Shown: positions 24,179 through 32,414 of the stretch, in pieces | How the letters are laid out: every line of letters begins with the position of its first letter | How positions within the stretch are numbered: the stretch's first letter is position 1 | Source: JANRKB01 sp033763695 | GTDB lineage: Bacteria > Planctomycetota > Phycisphaerae > Phycisphaerales > UBA1924 | Length of the DNA: 64,000 nucleotides | Direction: 5' to 3' | Assembly (NCBI GenBank): GCA_033763695.1 | Contig: JANRKB010000056.1 | Location: 1-64,000 of the forward strand | Made by a program: the position numbers and the translations under genes | The notes under the pieces: generated by a model | The model's database searches: none | Told to the model about the DNA's origin: nothing | What the model saw: the letters and a program-made list of their open reading frames with translations, nothing else

Positions 24179-26230
24179 GTGACCACCCTTCCCAGCGGCA
24201 TCGGCCGCGTGCCAAACCTGTTGATCAATCAGTTGTCGCTGGCGAACCTGACGCGCACGAATCTTGATCTGTTGCGCGTGCAGGAACAGTTGATGACCCA
24301 GAAGCAGGTGAATCGCCCGAGCGACGATGCCGTCAAGGCGGCGAGCATCAGCGTGCTGAACGATCGCCTGAATCGCAGCGACCAACGCAAGCGGAACCTG
24401 CAGCACGCCGAGGCCGCGATCGGACAGCTCGATTCGGCGATGGCGGAGGTGTACAACATCGCGCTTGAGGGCAAGGACATCGCGTCTCAGATGGCCTCGA
24501 CCTTGAACACCGCGGGCGATCGCGCGGCACAGGCCAAGATTGTCGACCAGCTCCTCAACAGCCTGCTCAATCAGGCCAACGGCCAGTCGGTCGCGGGCTA
24601 TATGTTCGGCGGCAGCCAGACCGGGACGGCACCGATGGTCGAGTTCAACGGCGCGTATCGCTACATGGGCGACGGCAACGGCGTGACCACGGACCTGGGC
24701 ATGTTCAGCAGCGTCCCGATCACGCTGGGCGGCAGTTCGGCCATCGGCGGCGTCTCGTCACGCATCAAGGGCTCGGTCGACCTGAACCCCGGCCTCTCGG
24801 GCTCCACACGCCTGGCGGACATGCTTGGCAATCGCGGCGCGGGCGTCACACTCGGCACGATTGAAATGAGCATCAACGGCGGCGCGCGGATCAGCATCGA
24901 TCTCGCCGGGGCCGACACCGCCCAGGACATCGACGACAAGATCACCAGCGCGATCAAGGCCTACGAGACGGCCAACAGCACCACGGTGCTTGCCCCTGCG
25001 GGCATCAGCGTCAGCGGCGATCACTTCACCGTCAATGTCGCCGGCGCGAACACCATCGACTTCTATGACCCCGGCACCGGCGTGACGGCACAGGATCTGG
25101 GCCTCGCGGGACTGACCTTCAACAGCGGCAACGCCAACGCGCTGGATGCACAGCCCAAGCTGACGTGGCAGACATCGATCGGCCAGTTGCAGGGCGTCTC
25201 GGGTGCGCTGGGTCAGATCAAGATCAACAACGCCGGCAAGTCGGCGATCATCAACCTCGGCTCGGCGGGCACGCTGCAGGATGTCCGCAACCTCATCGAG
25301 GGCGCGGGGCTGGGTGTGCGTGTGGAGATCAATGACGCAGGCAACGGTATCGACATCTTCAGCGAGGTCTCGGGCGGCAAGAAGCAGGCCTTGTCCATCG
25401 AGGAAGTGAGCGGACAGAACTCCACCGCGACGCGGCTGGGCATCCGTTCGCTGGCCGCGACGACCGCGATCAGCGACTTCAACGAAGGCCGCGGCGTGCG
25501 GATCGTCAACAACGTGACCGATCCGACGACGGGCACGGCGACCTATGCCCTCAACAAGGACTTCACGATCACGCTTGGCAATGCGGCGGCGACCAGGATC
25601 AGCGTGGATCTGAGGCCGCAGGACATGGCGAGCGTCGCGACGATCATCGCGCGGATCAATGCCGAGGCGGGGCCGCAGCTGGCGGCCGCGGGCCTGGCGG
25701 GCACGGACCTGGTCGCGGGGCTGTCCGACGGCGGCAACGGCATCGTGCTGACGCAGAACAACACGTTTACCAACCCCATCAGCGTGGCGAAGGAGAACAA
25801 CTCCAACGCCGCGGAGGATCTGGGGTTCCTGGGCGGGACGTACAACGCGGGCAGCGCAAGTTTCACGGGTGAGGATCGCGCAAAGGTGCGCGTGGACAAT
25901 CTGTTTACGCGCCTGATTGACCTGCGCGATTCGCTCAACGCCAATGACACGGTGGGCATCACGCGGGCGGCGGAGGACCTGCAGCAGGTGATTGACAAGA
26001 TCACGCTGACGCGCGGTGAGGTGGGCGGATACGGAAAGGCCGTGGATTTCGCCACCACTGTGGAAGAAGACCGTGCAACGGTGGACAAAAAGGTGCGGAG
26101 CGAGCTGCAGGACGTGGATTTCACGGAGGCGGCGACGCGGTACAGCCTGCTTCAGACACAACTGAATGCGGGAATGCAGGTGACGGGACGAATCTCGGCA
26201 CGGACTTTGCTGGACTTCCTTTCGACGTGA
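24179..26230 (+). CDS. flgL: Flagellar hook-associated protein 3, long form
   Basis: FlgL forms the second hook-filament junction ring and resembles flagellin. The 683-residue protein has the N-terminal NLLRVQEQLMTQKQVNRPSD pattern (DLLRVQEQLMTQKQVNRPSDD locally) and a C-terminal FTEAATRYSLLQTQLNAGMQ helix, both flagellin-like. It is twice the usual 300-400. The extra middle has three flagellin-IN type beta repeats, near residues 232, 355 and 474 (for example ISIDLAGADTAQDIDDKI). The start is GTG at 24179, set by a GGAGG ribosome site 8 bases upstream. fliW and csrA follow. Confidence 0.92.
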   Translation: MTTLPSGIGRVPNLLINQLSLANLTRTNLDLLRVQEQLMTQKQVNRPSDDAVKAASISVLNDRLNRSDQRKRNLQHAEAAIGQLDSAMAEVYNIALEGKDIASQMASTLNTAGDRAAQAKIVDQLLNSLLNQANGQSVAGYMFGGSQTGTAPMVEFNGAYRYMGDGNGVTTDLGMFSSVPITLGGSSAIGGVSSRIKGSVDLNPGLSGSTRLADMLGNRGAGVTLGTIEMSINGGARISIDLAGADTAQDIDDKITSAIKAYETANSTTVLAPAGISVSGDHFTVNVAGANTIDFYDPGTGVTAQDLGLAGLTFNSGNANALDAQPKLTWQTSIGQLQGVSGALGQIKINNAGKSAIINLGSAGTLQDVRNLIEGAGLGVRVEINDAGNGIDIFSEVSGGKKQALSIEEVSGQNSTATRLGIRSLAATTAISDFNEGRGVRIVNNVTDPTTGTATYALNKDFTITLGNAAATRISVDLRPQDMASVATIIARINAEAGPQLAAAGLAGTDLVAGLSDGGNGIVLTQNNTFTNPISVAKENNSNAAEDLGFLGGTYNAGSASFTGEDRAKVRVDNLFTRLIDLRDSLNANDTVGITRAAEDLQQVIDKITLTRGEVGGYGKAVDFATTVEEDRATVDKKVRSELQDVDFTEAATRYSLLQTQLNAGMQVTGRISARTLLDFLST

Positions 26231-26401
26231 GGCGTTGCCTGCGTCGTTGATCCGTCGCCGCGCGAGAGTGCGGCACGGGAGTTGGATCGAATGGACCCGT
26301 CGCCGCCTCGACCCGGCGCGCGGGAAGACAGGACGTCGCCGCCCGGAGTGGGCGGGAAGGCGATCCAGGCAGTCAAGGTCGAGGGTTCGCGGAGCGTACC
26401 C

Positions 26402-26848
26402 ATGGACGTGAGGACGACTCGGTTTGGGGTGATTCAGATCGCCGATGATCGCGTGATCACATTCCCCAAGGGCCTTCTGGGCTTTTCGGAGTGCAAGCGC
26501 TATTGCCTGCTCGAGCCCGGGCAGGATGCGTGCTTCTTCTGGCTGCAGAGCCTGGATGACCCGGCGCTGGCGTTCGTCATCACCGACCCCATGATCTTCG
26601 TGCCTGATTACTCGGTGCCGATCCGGCCTGAGCAGATGCGCGAGCTGAACCTCGACAAGCTGGAAGACGCGCAGGTCTTCTGCATCGTCAACAAGGTGGA
26701 TCAGCAGCTGACGGGCAACTTCCAAGGCCCGCTGGTGATCAACACCATCAACAAGATCGGAGAACAGATGGTCGTGGCCGAGAAGCGGTGGACCACGCGT
26801 CACCCGCTGATGAAGGTCGCGCAGCCCGCCCAGGCCATGTCGGCCTGA
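26402..26848 (+). CDS. fliW: Flagellar assembly factor FliW
   Basis: FliW binds flagellin and the translational repressor CsrA. When flagellin is exported, freed FliW takes CsrA off the flagellin mRNA. The 148-residue protein has RFGVIQIADDRVITFPKGLL at its N-terminus and FLWLQSLDDPALAFVITDP in the middle (here FFWLQSLDDPALAFVITDPM). The C-terminal NFQGPLVINTINKIGEQMVV also matches FliW. The ATG at 26402 has a GGAG site about 9 bases upstream; the frame extends 40 codons further but only with low-complexity residues. csrA follows 183 bases downstream and the two flagellin genes after it, the usual genomic partnership. Confidence 0.94.
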   Translation: MDVRTTRFGVIQIADDRVITFPKGLLGFSECKRYCLLEPGQDACFFWLQSLDDPALAFVITDPMIFVPDYSVPIRPEQMRELNLDKLEDAQVFCIVNKVDQQLTGNFQGPLVINTINKIGEQMVVAEKRWTTRHPLMKVAQPAQAMSA

Positions 26849-27017
26849 CGATGGGTGGAGACGGTTTCAAGGCCGAGACACGGGAACGGAAGCCCGGCGG
26901 CCCGCAACGTATGCAACTGTTGACTTTCCAACTTCAGTCTCTCAACCAGCCGGCGTGCGCCATCTGTTGCACGTCGAGCCAAGGCGCCGCGACGCATCGT
27001 GCGCTCGTCGCGCCACG

Positions 27018-27025
27018 CAAGGAGG
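27018..27025 (+). promoter_or_regulatory. Candidate CsrA site overlapping the csrA ribosome-binding site
   Basis: CAAGGAGG matches the CANGGANG core bound by CsrA and is 6 bases before the csrA ATG. It is also simply an ideal ribosome-binding site, so autoregulation is possible but not shown by this alone. Confidence 0.35.
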
Positions 27026-27031
27026 CGGTTC

Positions 27032-27475
27032 ATGCTGGTGCTTTCCCGTCAACGCGACGAGACCATCATGATCGGGGACGACATCGAGATCACCGTCGTG
27101 GACATCCGCGGCGACAAGGTCCGTCTGGGCATCAACGCACCAACCAAGATCGCCGTACACCGCAAGGAGGTGTACGAGGCGATCCGCAAGGAGAACGAGC
27201 AGGCCGCGTTGGCGGCGGGCGACGGTCTGCCGAGCGTGAATGGTGCGAAGCCCGGGGATCATGGTTCAGGAATCAGGCCCGGGCCTCAGCGCTCGCGGCC
27301 CAGTGCGACCAGCCGACTGGCCGCGGGCAGCACGCCCATGGAGACGCCGGTGGACGCACCGATCGATCTGGCGGGGCGTTCGGCCGAGCCGATTCCCATC
27401 ACGCGTTCATCACCCCCGCCCGGAGTCGGGCCGGCGGGCATCGTCAAGCCACCCGCGGCCGTGAAGCGCGGTTGA
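27032..27475 (+). CDS. csrA: Translational regulator CsrA with long C-terminal tail
   Basis: CsrA is a small dimeric RNA-binding protein that represses translation by covering ribosome-binding sites. The N-terminal 65 residues are classical: MLVLSRQRDETIMIGDDIEI, then GDKVRLGINAPTKIAVHRKE with the RNA-contact arginine of VHRKEVYEAI. The usual protein stops there at about 60-75 residues, but this one continues to 147 with a Pro/Ser/Arg-rich, apparently disordered tail. The ATG at 27032 has a perfect AAGGAGG ribosome site 6 bases upstream. fliW lies upstream and the flagellin whose leader carries a CsrA-type hairpin starts 85 bases downstream. Confidence 0.95.
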   Translation: MLVLSRQRDETIMIGDDIEITVVDIRGDKVRLGINAPTKIAVHRKEVYEAIRKENEQAALAAGDGLPSVNGAKPGDHGSGIRPGPQRSRPSATSRLAAGSTPMETPVDAPIDLAGRSAEPIPITRSSPPPGVGPAGIVKPPAAVKRG

Positions 27476-27514
27476 TGACCTCGAACCAGTCGAATACCAG
27501 CGGCACACACGCAC

Positions 27515-27519
27515 ACGGA
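27515..27519 (+). promoter_or_regulatory. Upstream candidate CsrA contact (ACGGA) in the first flagellin leader
   Basis: ACACGGAC contains the ACGGA core and sits about 33 bases upstream of the hairpin site at 27547. Two GGA sites at this separation would suit one CsrA dimer bridging both, as in the Bacillus hag leader. There is no clear stem around this copy. Confidence 0.35.
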
Positions 27520-27541
27520 CTTCTCGAACTCGCTAACTCGC

Positions 27542-27559
27542 GCAATCACGGAGGATTGC
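27542..27559 (+). promoter_or_regulatory. CsrA-type hairpin over the flagellin-1 ribosome-binding site
   Basis: GCAATC (27542-27547) pairs perfectly with GATTGC (27554-27559). The six-base loop is ACGGAG, which is the A-N-GGA-N loop preferred by CsrA. The GGAGG ribosome site is split between loop and stem and the ATG begins two bases after the hairpin. Bound CsrA or the folded hairpin would each hide the ribosome site. Confidence 0.75.
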
Positions 27560-27560
27560 A

Positions 27561-29096
27561 ATGACACGGATCAACACCAACATCCCGAGCGTCATCGCCC
27601 AGTCAAACCTGTCGCGAACGCAGAAGGAACTTCAGGTCCGCTTCGAGCGACTCAGCACCGGCCTGCGCATCAATCGCGGTTCGGATGACCCCGCCGGCCT
27701 GATCATCTCCGAGCGACTGCGCTCGGACGTGCAGGGCGTGAGCACGGGCATCAAGAACTCGGATCGCGCCTCGAGCGTCATCTCGACGACCGAAGCCGCA
27801 CTGTCTGAGATCAGCGACCTGCTCAACTCGATCAAGAGCCTGATCGTCGAGGCGGCCAACACCGGCGGTAACTCCGCCGATGAACGCAACGCCAACCAGC
27901 TGCAGATCGACTCGGCCATCGACTCGATCACCCGAATCTCCAACACCGCGAGCTTCGGCGGGCTCAAGCTGCTCAATGGCGGCCTGGACTACCGACTCTC
28001 GGGCCAGAACATCGGCGAGATCACCAAGGCCAGCGTCACCGGCGCCAGCCTCGTCAACGCCTCCAACATCAAGGTGGACGTCGATGTCGTGGCCTCGGCC
28101 CAGACCGCGGGCCTCTTCTATCAGGGCGGCACGCCGGCGGGCACCATCCTGTCGAAGATGACGATCGAAGTCGCCGGCAATCGCGGCGTGCAGGTGATCA
28201 ACATCGCCTCGGGCACCACGCTCGCGGCCCTGCAGGCCTCGATCAACCAGCTCACGCCGCTGACGGGCGTCAAGGCTTCGCTGGTTAACGGCAACGCCAA
28301 CTCGGGCCTGGCCTTCAAGTCTGAACTGTTCGGCAGCGACCAGTTCGTCTCGGTCAAGCGTCTGGGCAAGCCGGCAACCGGCGACTCGTTCGTTCTCAAG
28401 AGCCTGTCCAATAACGCCGCCGTGCCCACAACGTTCAACTGGGCCTCGGGCTCGCTGAGCTCGGCGGAGATCGACTACGGGCAGGATGTCAGCGCTCTGA
28501 TCAACGGCAACCTCGCCAGCGGGCGCGGGCTGAACGTGAGCATCAACTCGTCGGCTCTGTCGCTGGACCTGAACCTGGCGCAAGCGTTTGCCACCAACCC
28601 GACCGCGACGAACTCGACCTTCTACATCACCGGTGGCGGCGCGCTGTTCCAGCTTGGTCAGGATGTGACCGCGCTGCAGCAGGCCAACGTGGGCGTGCGG
28701 TCCGTCGCCGCGTCGAGCCTAGGTGGCACGCTCATCAACGGCACGCAGGAATACCTGTCGAGCCTCAAGAGCGGCCAGAACTACTCGATCTCCAACAGCG
28801 TCCAGCGGCGTGACTTCACCGGCGCCAACGACATCCTGCAGACCGCGATCGACGAGATCTCGATCCTGCGAGGCCGAATCGGCGCGTTTGAGCGCAACGT
28901 CCTGCAGACCAACACGCGTTCGCTGCAGACGGCGCTTGAGAATCTGACGGCCAGCAGCAGCGCGATCCGCGATGCTGACTTCGCGACGGAAACCTCGGGC
29001 CTGACCCGCGCTCAGATCCTGAGCAGTTCGGGCACGCAGGTGCTGTCGCTGGCCAACCAGCAGTCCAACAACGTGCTCCAGTTGCTCCAGCGCTGA
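27561..29096 (+). CDS. fliC: Flagellin 1
   Basis: Flagellin polymerises into the external filament. The 511-residue protein has INTNIPSVIAQSNLSRTQKE and LSTGLRINRGSDDPAGLIIS at its N-terminus. The C-terminus has AIRDADFATETSGLTRAQIL and ends with the helix LSLANQQSNNVLQLLQR. These are the conserved axial ends. The central domain holds a flagellin-IN beta motif (IEVAGNRGVQVINIASGTTL, near residue 201). It is preceded by csrA and a leader hairpin carrying the CsrA loop, and followed by an intrinsic terminator. A second, similar flagellin gene follows, so the filament may contain two subunits. Confidence 0.96.
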   Translation: MTRINTNIPSVIAQSNLSRTQKELQVRFERLSTGLRINRGSDDPAGLIISERLRSDVQGVSTGIKNSDRASSVISTTEAALSEISDLLNSIKSLIVEAANTGGNSADERNANQLQIDSAIDSITRISNTASFGGLKLLNGGLDYRLSGQNIGEITKASVTGASLVNASNIKVDVDVVASAQTAGLFYQGGTPAGTILSKMTIEVAGNRGVQVINIASGTTLAALQASINQLTPLTGVKASLVNGNANSGLAFKSELFGSDQFVSVKRLGKPATGDSFVLKSLSNNAAVPTTFNWASGSLSSAEIDYGQDVSALINGNLASGRGLNVSINSSALSLDLNLAQAFATNPTATNSTFYITGGGALFQLGQDVTALQQANVGVRSVAASSLGGTLINGTQEYLSSLKSGQNYSISNSVQRRDFTGANDILQTAIDEISILRGRIGAFERNVLQTNTRSLQTALENLTASSSAIRDADFATETSGLTRAQILSSSGTQVLSLANQQSNNVLQLLQR

Positions 29097-29137
29097 TCGC
29101 TGAAGTAACGCCGGACCCGACATCTCACGCACCAAGC

Positions 29138-29169
29138 AACGCCCGCGGCCCAACCGGCCCGGGCGTTTT
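29138..29169 (+). terminator. Intrinsic terminator after flagellin 1
   Basis: AACGCCCGCGGCC pairs with GGCCCGGGCGTT, with one C-C mismatch, around CAACC. It runs into TTTT. Confidence 0.75.
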
Positions 29170-29253
29170 CGCTGCGCCGCGGTTGAGAATGCCGCGCCGA
29201 GATGCCGCCTGAACCGGGCCAAGGTCCGGAATAACGGTCTTGAGGCCCGTAAA

Positions 29254-29270
29254 CGCGCGGAAACCGCGCG
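29254..29270. repeat. GC-rich hairpin in the flagellin-2 upstream region
   Basis: Arms CGCGCGG and CCGCGCG flank AAA. It is followed by ATAGG, and there is no T-run, so it is not an obvious terminator. Confidence 0.4.
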
Positions 29271-29310
29271 ATAGGCAGCCCGATTCCGGGGGTAACTCCA
29301 GAAAATCGGG

Positions 29311-29347
29311 TCAAACTCTTTCAGTCCGACTGAATCGACTCGTTTGA
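29311..29347. promoter_or_regulatory. Nested inverted repeat upstream of flagellin 2
   Basis: TTCAGTC (29320-29326) and GACTGAA (29328-29334) form a 7-base inverted repeat with a one-base spacer. They are nested inside TCAAAC (29311-29316) and GTTTGA (29342-29347). It lies about 200 bases upstream of the start and is AT-richer than its surroundings. It could be a regulator site or an mRNA structure; no assignment is made. Confidence 0.45.
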
Positions 29348-29535
29348 GACGCCGATGCCCGTGATGCACGCGATTGTCCGGGCGGTCCGGAACGTCGGGT
29401 GTGTCCGAGCGAAAGCCCGGACGTGGGCAGGGCGGCGTGCCGCCGGGCCCGCACAGCGGATTCGTCGAAGGACCGACGAGTTCGCCGAGTGGTTCTGGCG
29501 GCGTTCACCTTCACGGGGGCGTCCGGCCTGCAAGT

Positions 29536-29546
29536 TCACGGAGGAT
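29536..29546 (+). promoter_or_regulatory. CsrA-type core over the flagellin-2 ribosome-binding site
   Basis: TCACGGAGGAT is identical to the flagellin-1 core at 27546-27556. The surrounding pairing is weaker here: TC pairs with GA, then a T-T mismatch, then AG pairs with CT. The loop ACGGAG sits at 29538-29543 and the ATG is at 29551. Confidence 0.6.
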
Positions 29547-29550
29547 CTCA

Positions 29551-31077
29551 ATGAGTCGCATCAACACCAACGTCTCGTCTCTGATCGCGCAGCGCGTCCT
29601 GGGCAACAACACGAACAACCTGAACTCGTCGCTCGAGCGTCTGAGCACCGGTCTCCGCATCAATCGCGGTAAGGATGACCCGGCCGGTCTGATCGCCTCC
29701 GAGCGTCTGCGTTCGGAAGCCAAGTCGCTCAACACCGCGATCAGCAACGCCGACCGCGCCGACCAGGTCTCCAACATCGCCGAAGGCGGTCTGCAGGAGA
29801 TCTCGGGTCTGCTCACCGAGCTGCAGGGCCTGGTGACGGGCACGGCATCGAAGGCCGGTCTGTCGGACGATGAAAAGAAGGCAAACCAGCTGCAGGTCGA
29901 CTCGATCCTCCAGACGATCGATCGTATTTCGAGCAGCACGTCGTTCCAGGGCATCAAGCTCCTGAACGGCAACTTCGAGTTCAAGACCTCCAGCGTCGCC
30001 GCCACCGTCAGCGACTATCGCGTCAACAGCGCGAAGTTCAACGGCACCAGCCTCGCGGTTGACGTCCAGGTCACCCAGTCGGCCCAGCAGGCCGGTCAGT
30101 TCCTCTCCTTCGGTGGCGCGGCCATCGACCTGACCGCCGGTTCGAAGTTCGTCTTCGAAGTCGCCGGCAACCTCGGCTCGCGTCAGCTCGAGTTCACCTC
30201 GGGTACGACGCTGGGCACGATCGCCGCGGCCATCAACACCTTCACCGACGTGACGGGCATCAAGGCCACGGCGTCGGGCACCGGCATCAAGCTGTACAGC
30301 AAGGAGTACGGCTCGGATCAGTTCGTCTCCACCAAGGTGAGCAACGCTGGTGGTTCGGCTGGCTCGGGCATCTACGACCTTGCCGCAACCAACTTCAACG
30401 CCTCGAAGACCTCGGGCGCGACGGCCTTCGCCTCGGCCTCCAACGCTCTGACCGACAAGGGTCAGGACGTCGGTGCGACGATCAACGGCATCGCGGCCAC
30501 GGCCTCGGGCAACAACATCCGCATCAACACCGACTTCCTTGACGTCGAAGTGACGCTCAAGACCAGCGGCTCGGGCGGCAACGCTCAGGCTCTGGGCACC
30601 GTCGGTGGCTCGGGCAACAAGGCCTTCTACATCACCGGCGGCGGCGCTGACTTCCAGCTCGCCGGTAAGGTGGATATCGCCGGTAAGGTGACGCTGGGTA
30701 TCAACGACGTGGCCGTGCGTAAGCTGGGCACCTCGTCGCTGGGCTTCCTGAGCTCGCTGGGTTCTGGTCAGGCGAACAACGTCGCGACCAGCAGCAGCCT
30801 GGGTACCGCCCAGAGCATCGTCAGCGAGGCCATCAACCAGGTCTCGAGCCTCCGCGGCCGCCTCGGTGCGTTCCAGAAGAACACCGTCGGTGCGACGATC
30901 CGTAACCTCGGCGTCGCCGTCGAGAACACCACCGCGGCTCAGTCGGCCATCCGTGACGCCGACTTCGCCACGGAAACCGCTCAGCTGACCCGCTCGCAGA
31001 TCCTGGTCTCGGCCTCGACGACCGTGCTCGGTCAGGCCAACCAGGCCCCGCAGTCGGTCCTCCAGCTCCTGCGGTAA
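29551..31077 (+). CDS. Flagellin 2
   Basis: This is a second filament subunit of 508 residues. It begins MSRINTNVSSLIAQRVLGNN and continues LSTGLRINRGKDDPAGLIAS. It ends AIRDADFATETAQLTRSQIL, followed by the helix STTVLGQANQAPQSVLQLLR. The variable middle has its own flagellin-IN motif (FEVAGNLGSRQLEFTSGTTL near residue 200) and is rich in Gly/Ser/Ala. It differs from flagellin 1 in the middle but shares the ends, so the two are paralogues. Codon use shows stronger preference for GGT/GTC than in flagellin 1, which suggests high expression. It has its own long leader and terminator. Confidence 0.95.
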   Translation: MSRINTNVSSLIAQRVLGNNTNNLNSSLERLSTGLRINRGKDDPAGLIASERLRSEAKSLNTAISNADRADQVSNIAEGGLQEISGLLTELQGLVTGTASKAGLSDDEKKANQLQVDSILQTIDRISSSTSFQGIKLLNGNFEFKTSSVAATVSDYRVNSAKFNGTSLAVDVQVTQSAQQAGQFLSFGGAAIDLTAGSKFVFEVAGNLGSRQLEFTSGTTLGTIAAAINTFTDVTGIKATASGTGIKLYSKEYGSDQFVSTKVSNAGGSAGSGIYDLAATNFNASKTSGATAFASASNALTDKGQDVGATINGIAATASGNNIRINTDFLDVEVTLKTSGSGGNAQALGTVGGSGNKAFYITGGGADFQLAGKVDIAGKVTLGINDVAVRKLGTSSLGFLSSLGSGQANNVATSSSLGTAQSIVSEAINQVSSLRGRLGAFQKNTVGATIRNLGVAVENTTAAQSAIRDADFATETAQLTRSQILVSASTTVLGQANQAPQSVLQLLR

Positions 31078-31109
31078 GTCCTGACCGCATCAATCTGATC
31101 CCGTGAACA

Positions 31110-31138
31110 AGCCCGGGCTCGCAAGAGCCCGGGTTTTT
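31110..31138 (+). terminator. Intrinsic terminator after flagellin 2
   Basis: CCCGGGCTC pairs perfectly with GAGCCCGGG around GCAA. TTTTT follows. Confidence 0.9.
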
Positions 31139-31145
31139 CGTTGGG

Positions 31146-31375
<230 letters not shown>

Positions 31376-31376
31376 G

Positions 31377-32369
31377 ATGGCCAAGCGTTCCGCCCCTGTT
31401 TCGCTCGACCGATCGGCACGCCACGAGGGCGTGCCGCCGGCGCTGGCGCGGGCGGTGGATGACTTTCTGGTCTTCCTGCGCGTCGAATGCGGCCTGTCGG
31501 CGAACACGCTGGCGGCGTACGCCACGGATCTCGCACTGCTGTGTGCCGACCTTGGTGCCGCGGGAGTCGGTGCACCGACGGAGATCACGCCGCGCATGCT
31601 TTCGACGCACATCACGTCACTGCGACAGACGCGCGACATGGCAGCATCGAGCGTCGCACGGCACATGGCGTCAATCCGCGTCTTTTGCCGCTTTCTCACA
31701 GCCCGAAACCTGTGCCGCGAGAATCCGGCGGAGCAGTTGGAGCGGCCGCACACGTGGAAGCGGCTGCCCGGCGTGCTGTCGCCCAAGCAGATGCAAAGCC
31801 TGATCGCCGCGGCGTCGCCCGATCCGCAGGCGGGCGCGGATTCTGACTCCGATGCAGCGCCGCTGTGGATGCGCGATCGCGCGTTGATCGAACTGATCTA
31901 CGCGAGCGGCCTGCGCGCCAGCGAGGCGGCGGGCATCGGGATGCGTGACCTGAACACCACGCTCGGCGTGGTGCGTGTGCAGGGCAAGGGGAGCAAGCAG
32001 CGGCTGGTGCCGGTCGGCCAGGCTGCACGCGAGGCGGTGGAGCGATACCTCGTCGAGTGTCGCCCGCGGCTGGTGCGTGATTTGAGCGCGGATCCGGAGC
32101 GACTGCTGTTGTCACACACCGGCAAGCCGCTGGAACGCGTCGCGATCTGGCAGATCGTCAAGCGACTGGCCGCCAAGGCGGGGCTGCGCGATGTGCACCC
32201 GCACACGCTTCGGCACAGTTTCGCGACGCATCTGCTGATCGGCGGGGCCGATCTGCGCGTGGTGCAGGAACTGCTGGGGCACGCCGACATCGGCACCACG
32301 CAGATCTACACGCATGTGGATCGCAGCCACCTCAAGGCCACGCATCGCAAGTTTCATCCGCGCGGATAG
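31377..32369 (+). CDS. XerC/XerD-type tyrosine recombinase
   Basis: This 330-residue protein is a site-specific DNA recombinase. The N-terminal DNA-binding domain holds SANTLAAYATDLALLCADLG. The catalytic domain has Arg in YASGLRASEA (near residue 178), Lys in QGKGSKQRLV (near 204), the HTLRHS box (near 277), the later GHADIG histidine and the Tyr in IYTHVDRS. All residues needed for strand cleavage are present. The length fits chromosome-dimer-resolving XerC/XerD (about 300). I found no att-like repeats or neighbouring mobile genes, so chromosomal function is more likely than integration. Which of XerC or XerD it is cannot be told here. It converges on a dockerin gene with a small hairpin between. 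Confidence 0.85.
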   Translation: MAKRSAPVSLDRSARHEGVPPALARAVDDFLVFLRVECGLSANTLAAYATDLALLCADLGAAGVGAPTEITPRMLSTHITSLRQTRDMAASSVARHMASIRVFCRFLTARNLCRENPAEQLERPHTWKRLPGVLSPKQMQSLIAAASPDPQAGADSDSDAAPLWMRDRALIELIYASGLRASEAAGIGMRDLNTTLGVVRVQGKGSKQRLVPVGQAAREAVERYLVECRPRLVRDLSADPERLLLSHTGKPLERVAIWQIVKRLAAKAGLRDVHPHTLRHSFATHLLIGGADLRVVQELLGHADIGTTQIYTHVDRSHLKATHRKFHPRG

Positions 32370-32390
32370 CGGCTGGCGCTCGCGCGAACC

Positions 32391-32411
32391 GCGTGTCCAC
32401 CACGGACACGC
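32391..32411. terminator. Possible terminator hairpin between convergent genes
   Basis: GCGTGTCC and GGACACGC form a perfect 8-bp stem with a 5-base loop, in a 45-base gap. There is no T-run on either side, so termination is uncertain. Confidence 0.4.
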
Positions 32412-32414
32412 CGA

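Larger units (their letters stand above)
29097..29550. other. Long spacer and leader before flagellin 2 (454 bp)
   Basis: No gene is present. The stretch contains the flagellin-1 terminator (29138-29169), a GC hairpin with arms CGCGCGG/CCGCGCG (29254-29270), a nested inverted repeat (29311-29347), a possible extra GGA site (29468-29472), and the ribosome-site CsrA motif (29536-29546). Confidence 0.7.

Noticed and set aside
19889..26803. Very long open frames on the strand opposite the flagellar genes (for example 843, 500 and 681 codons).
   Set aside because: They mirror flgI-flgL exactly and have Arg/His-rich false protein sequence. Third-position GC bias makes such frames common in this genome.
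29230..29360. A sigma-28 promoter before flagellin 2.
   Set aside because: GCCGATGCC and GCGATAGG resemble the -10 element, but no TAAA lies at the proper distance.
31377..32369. The tyrosine recombinase as integrase of a mobile element.
   Set aside because: No att-like repeats, tRNA or phage genes lie near; the length suits a chromosomal XerC/D.
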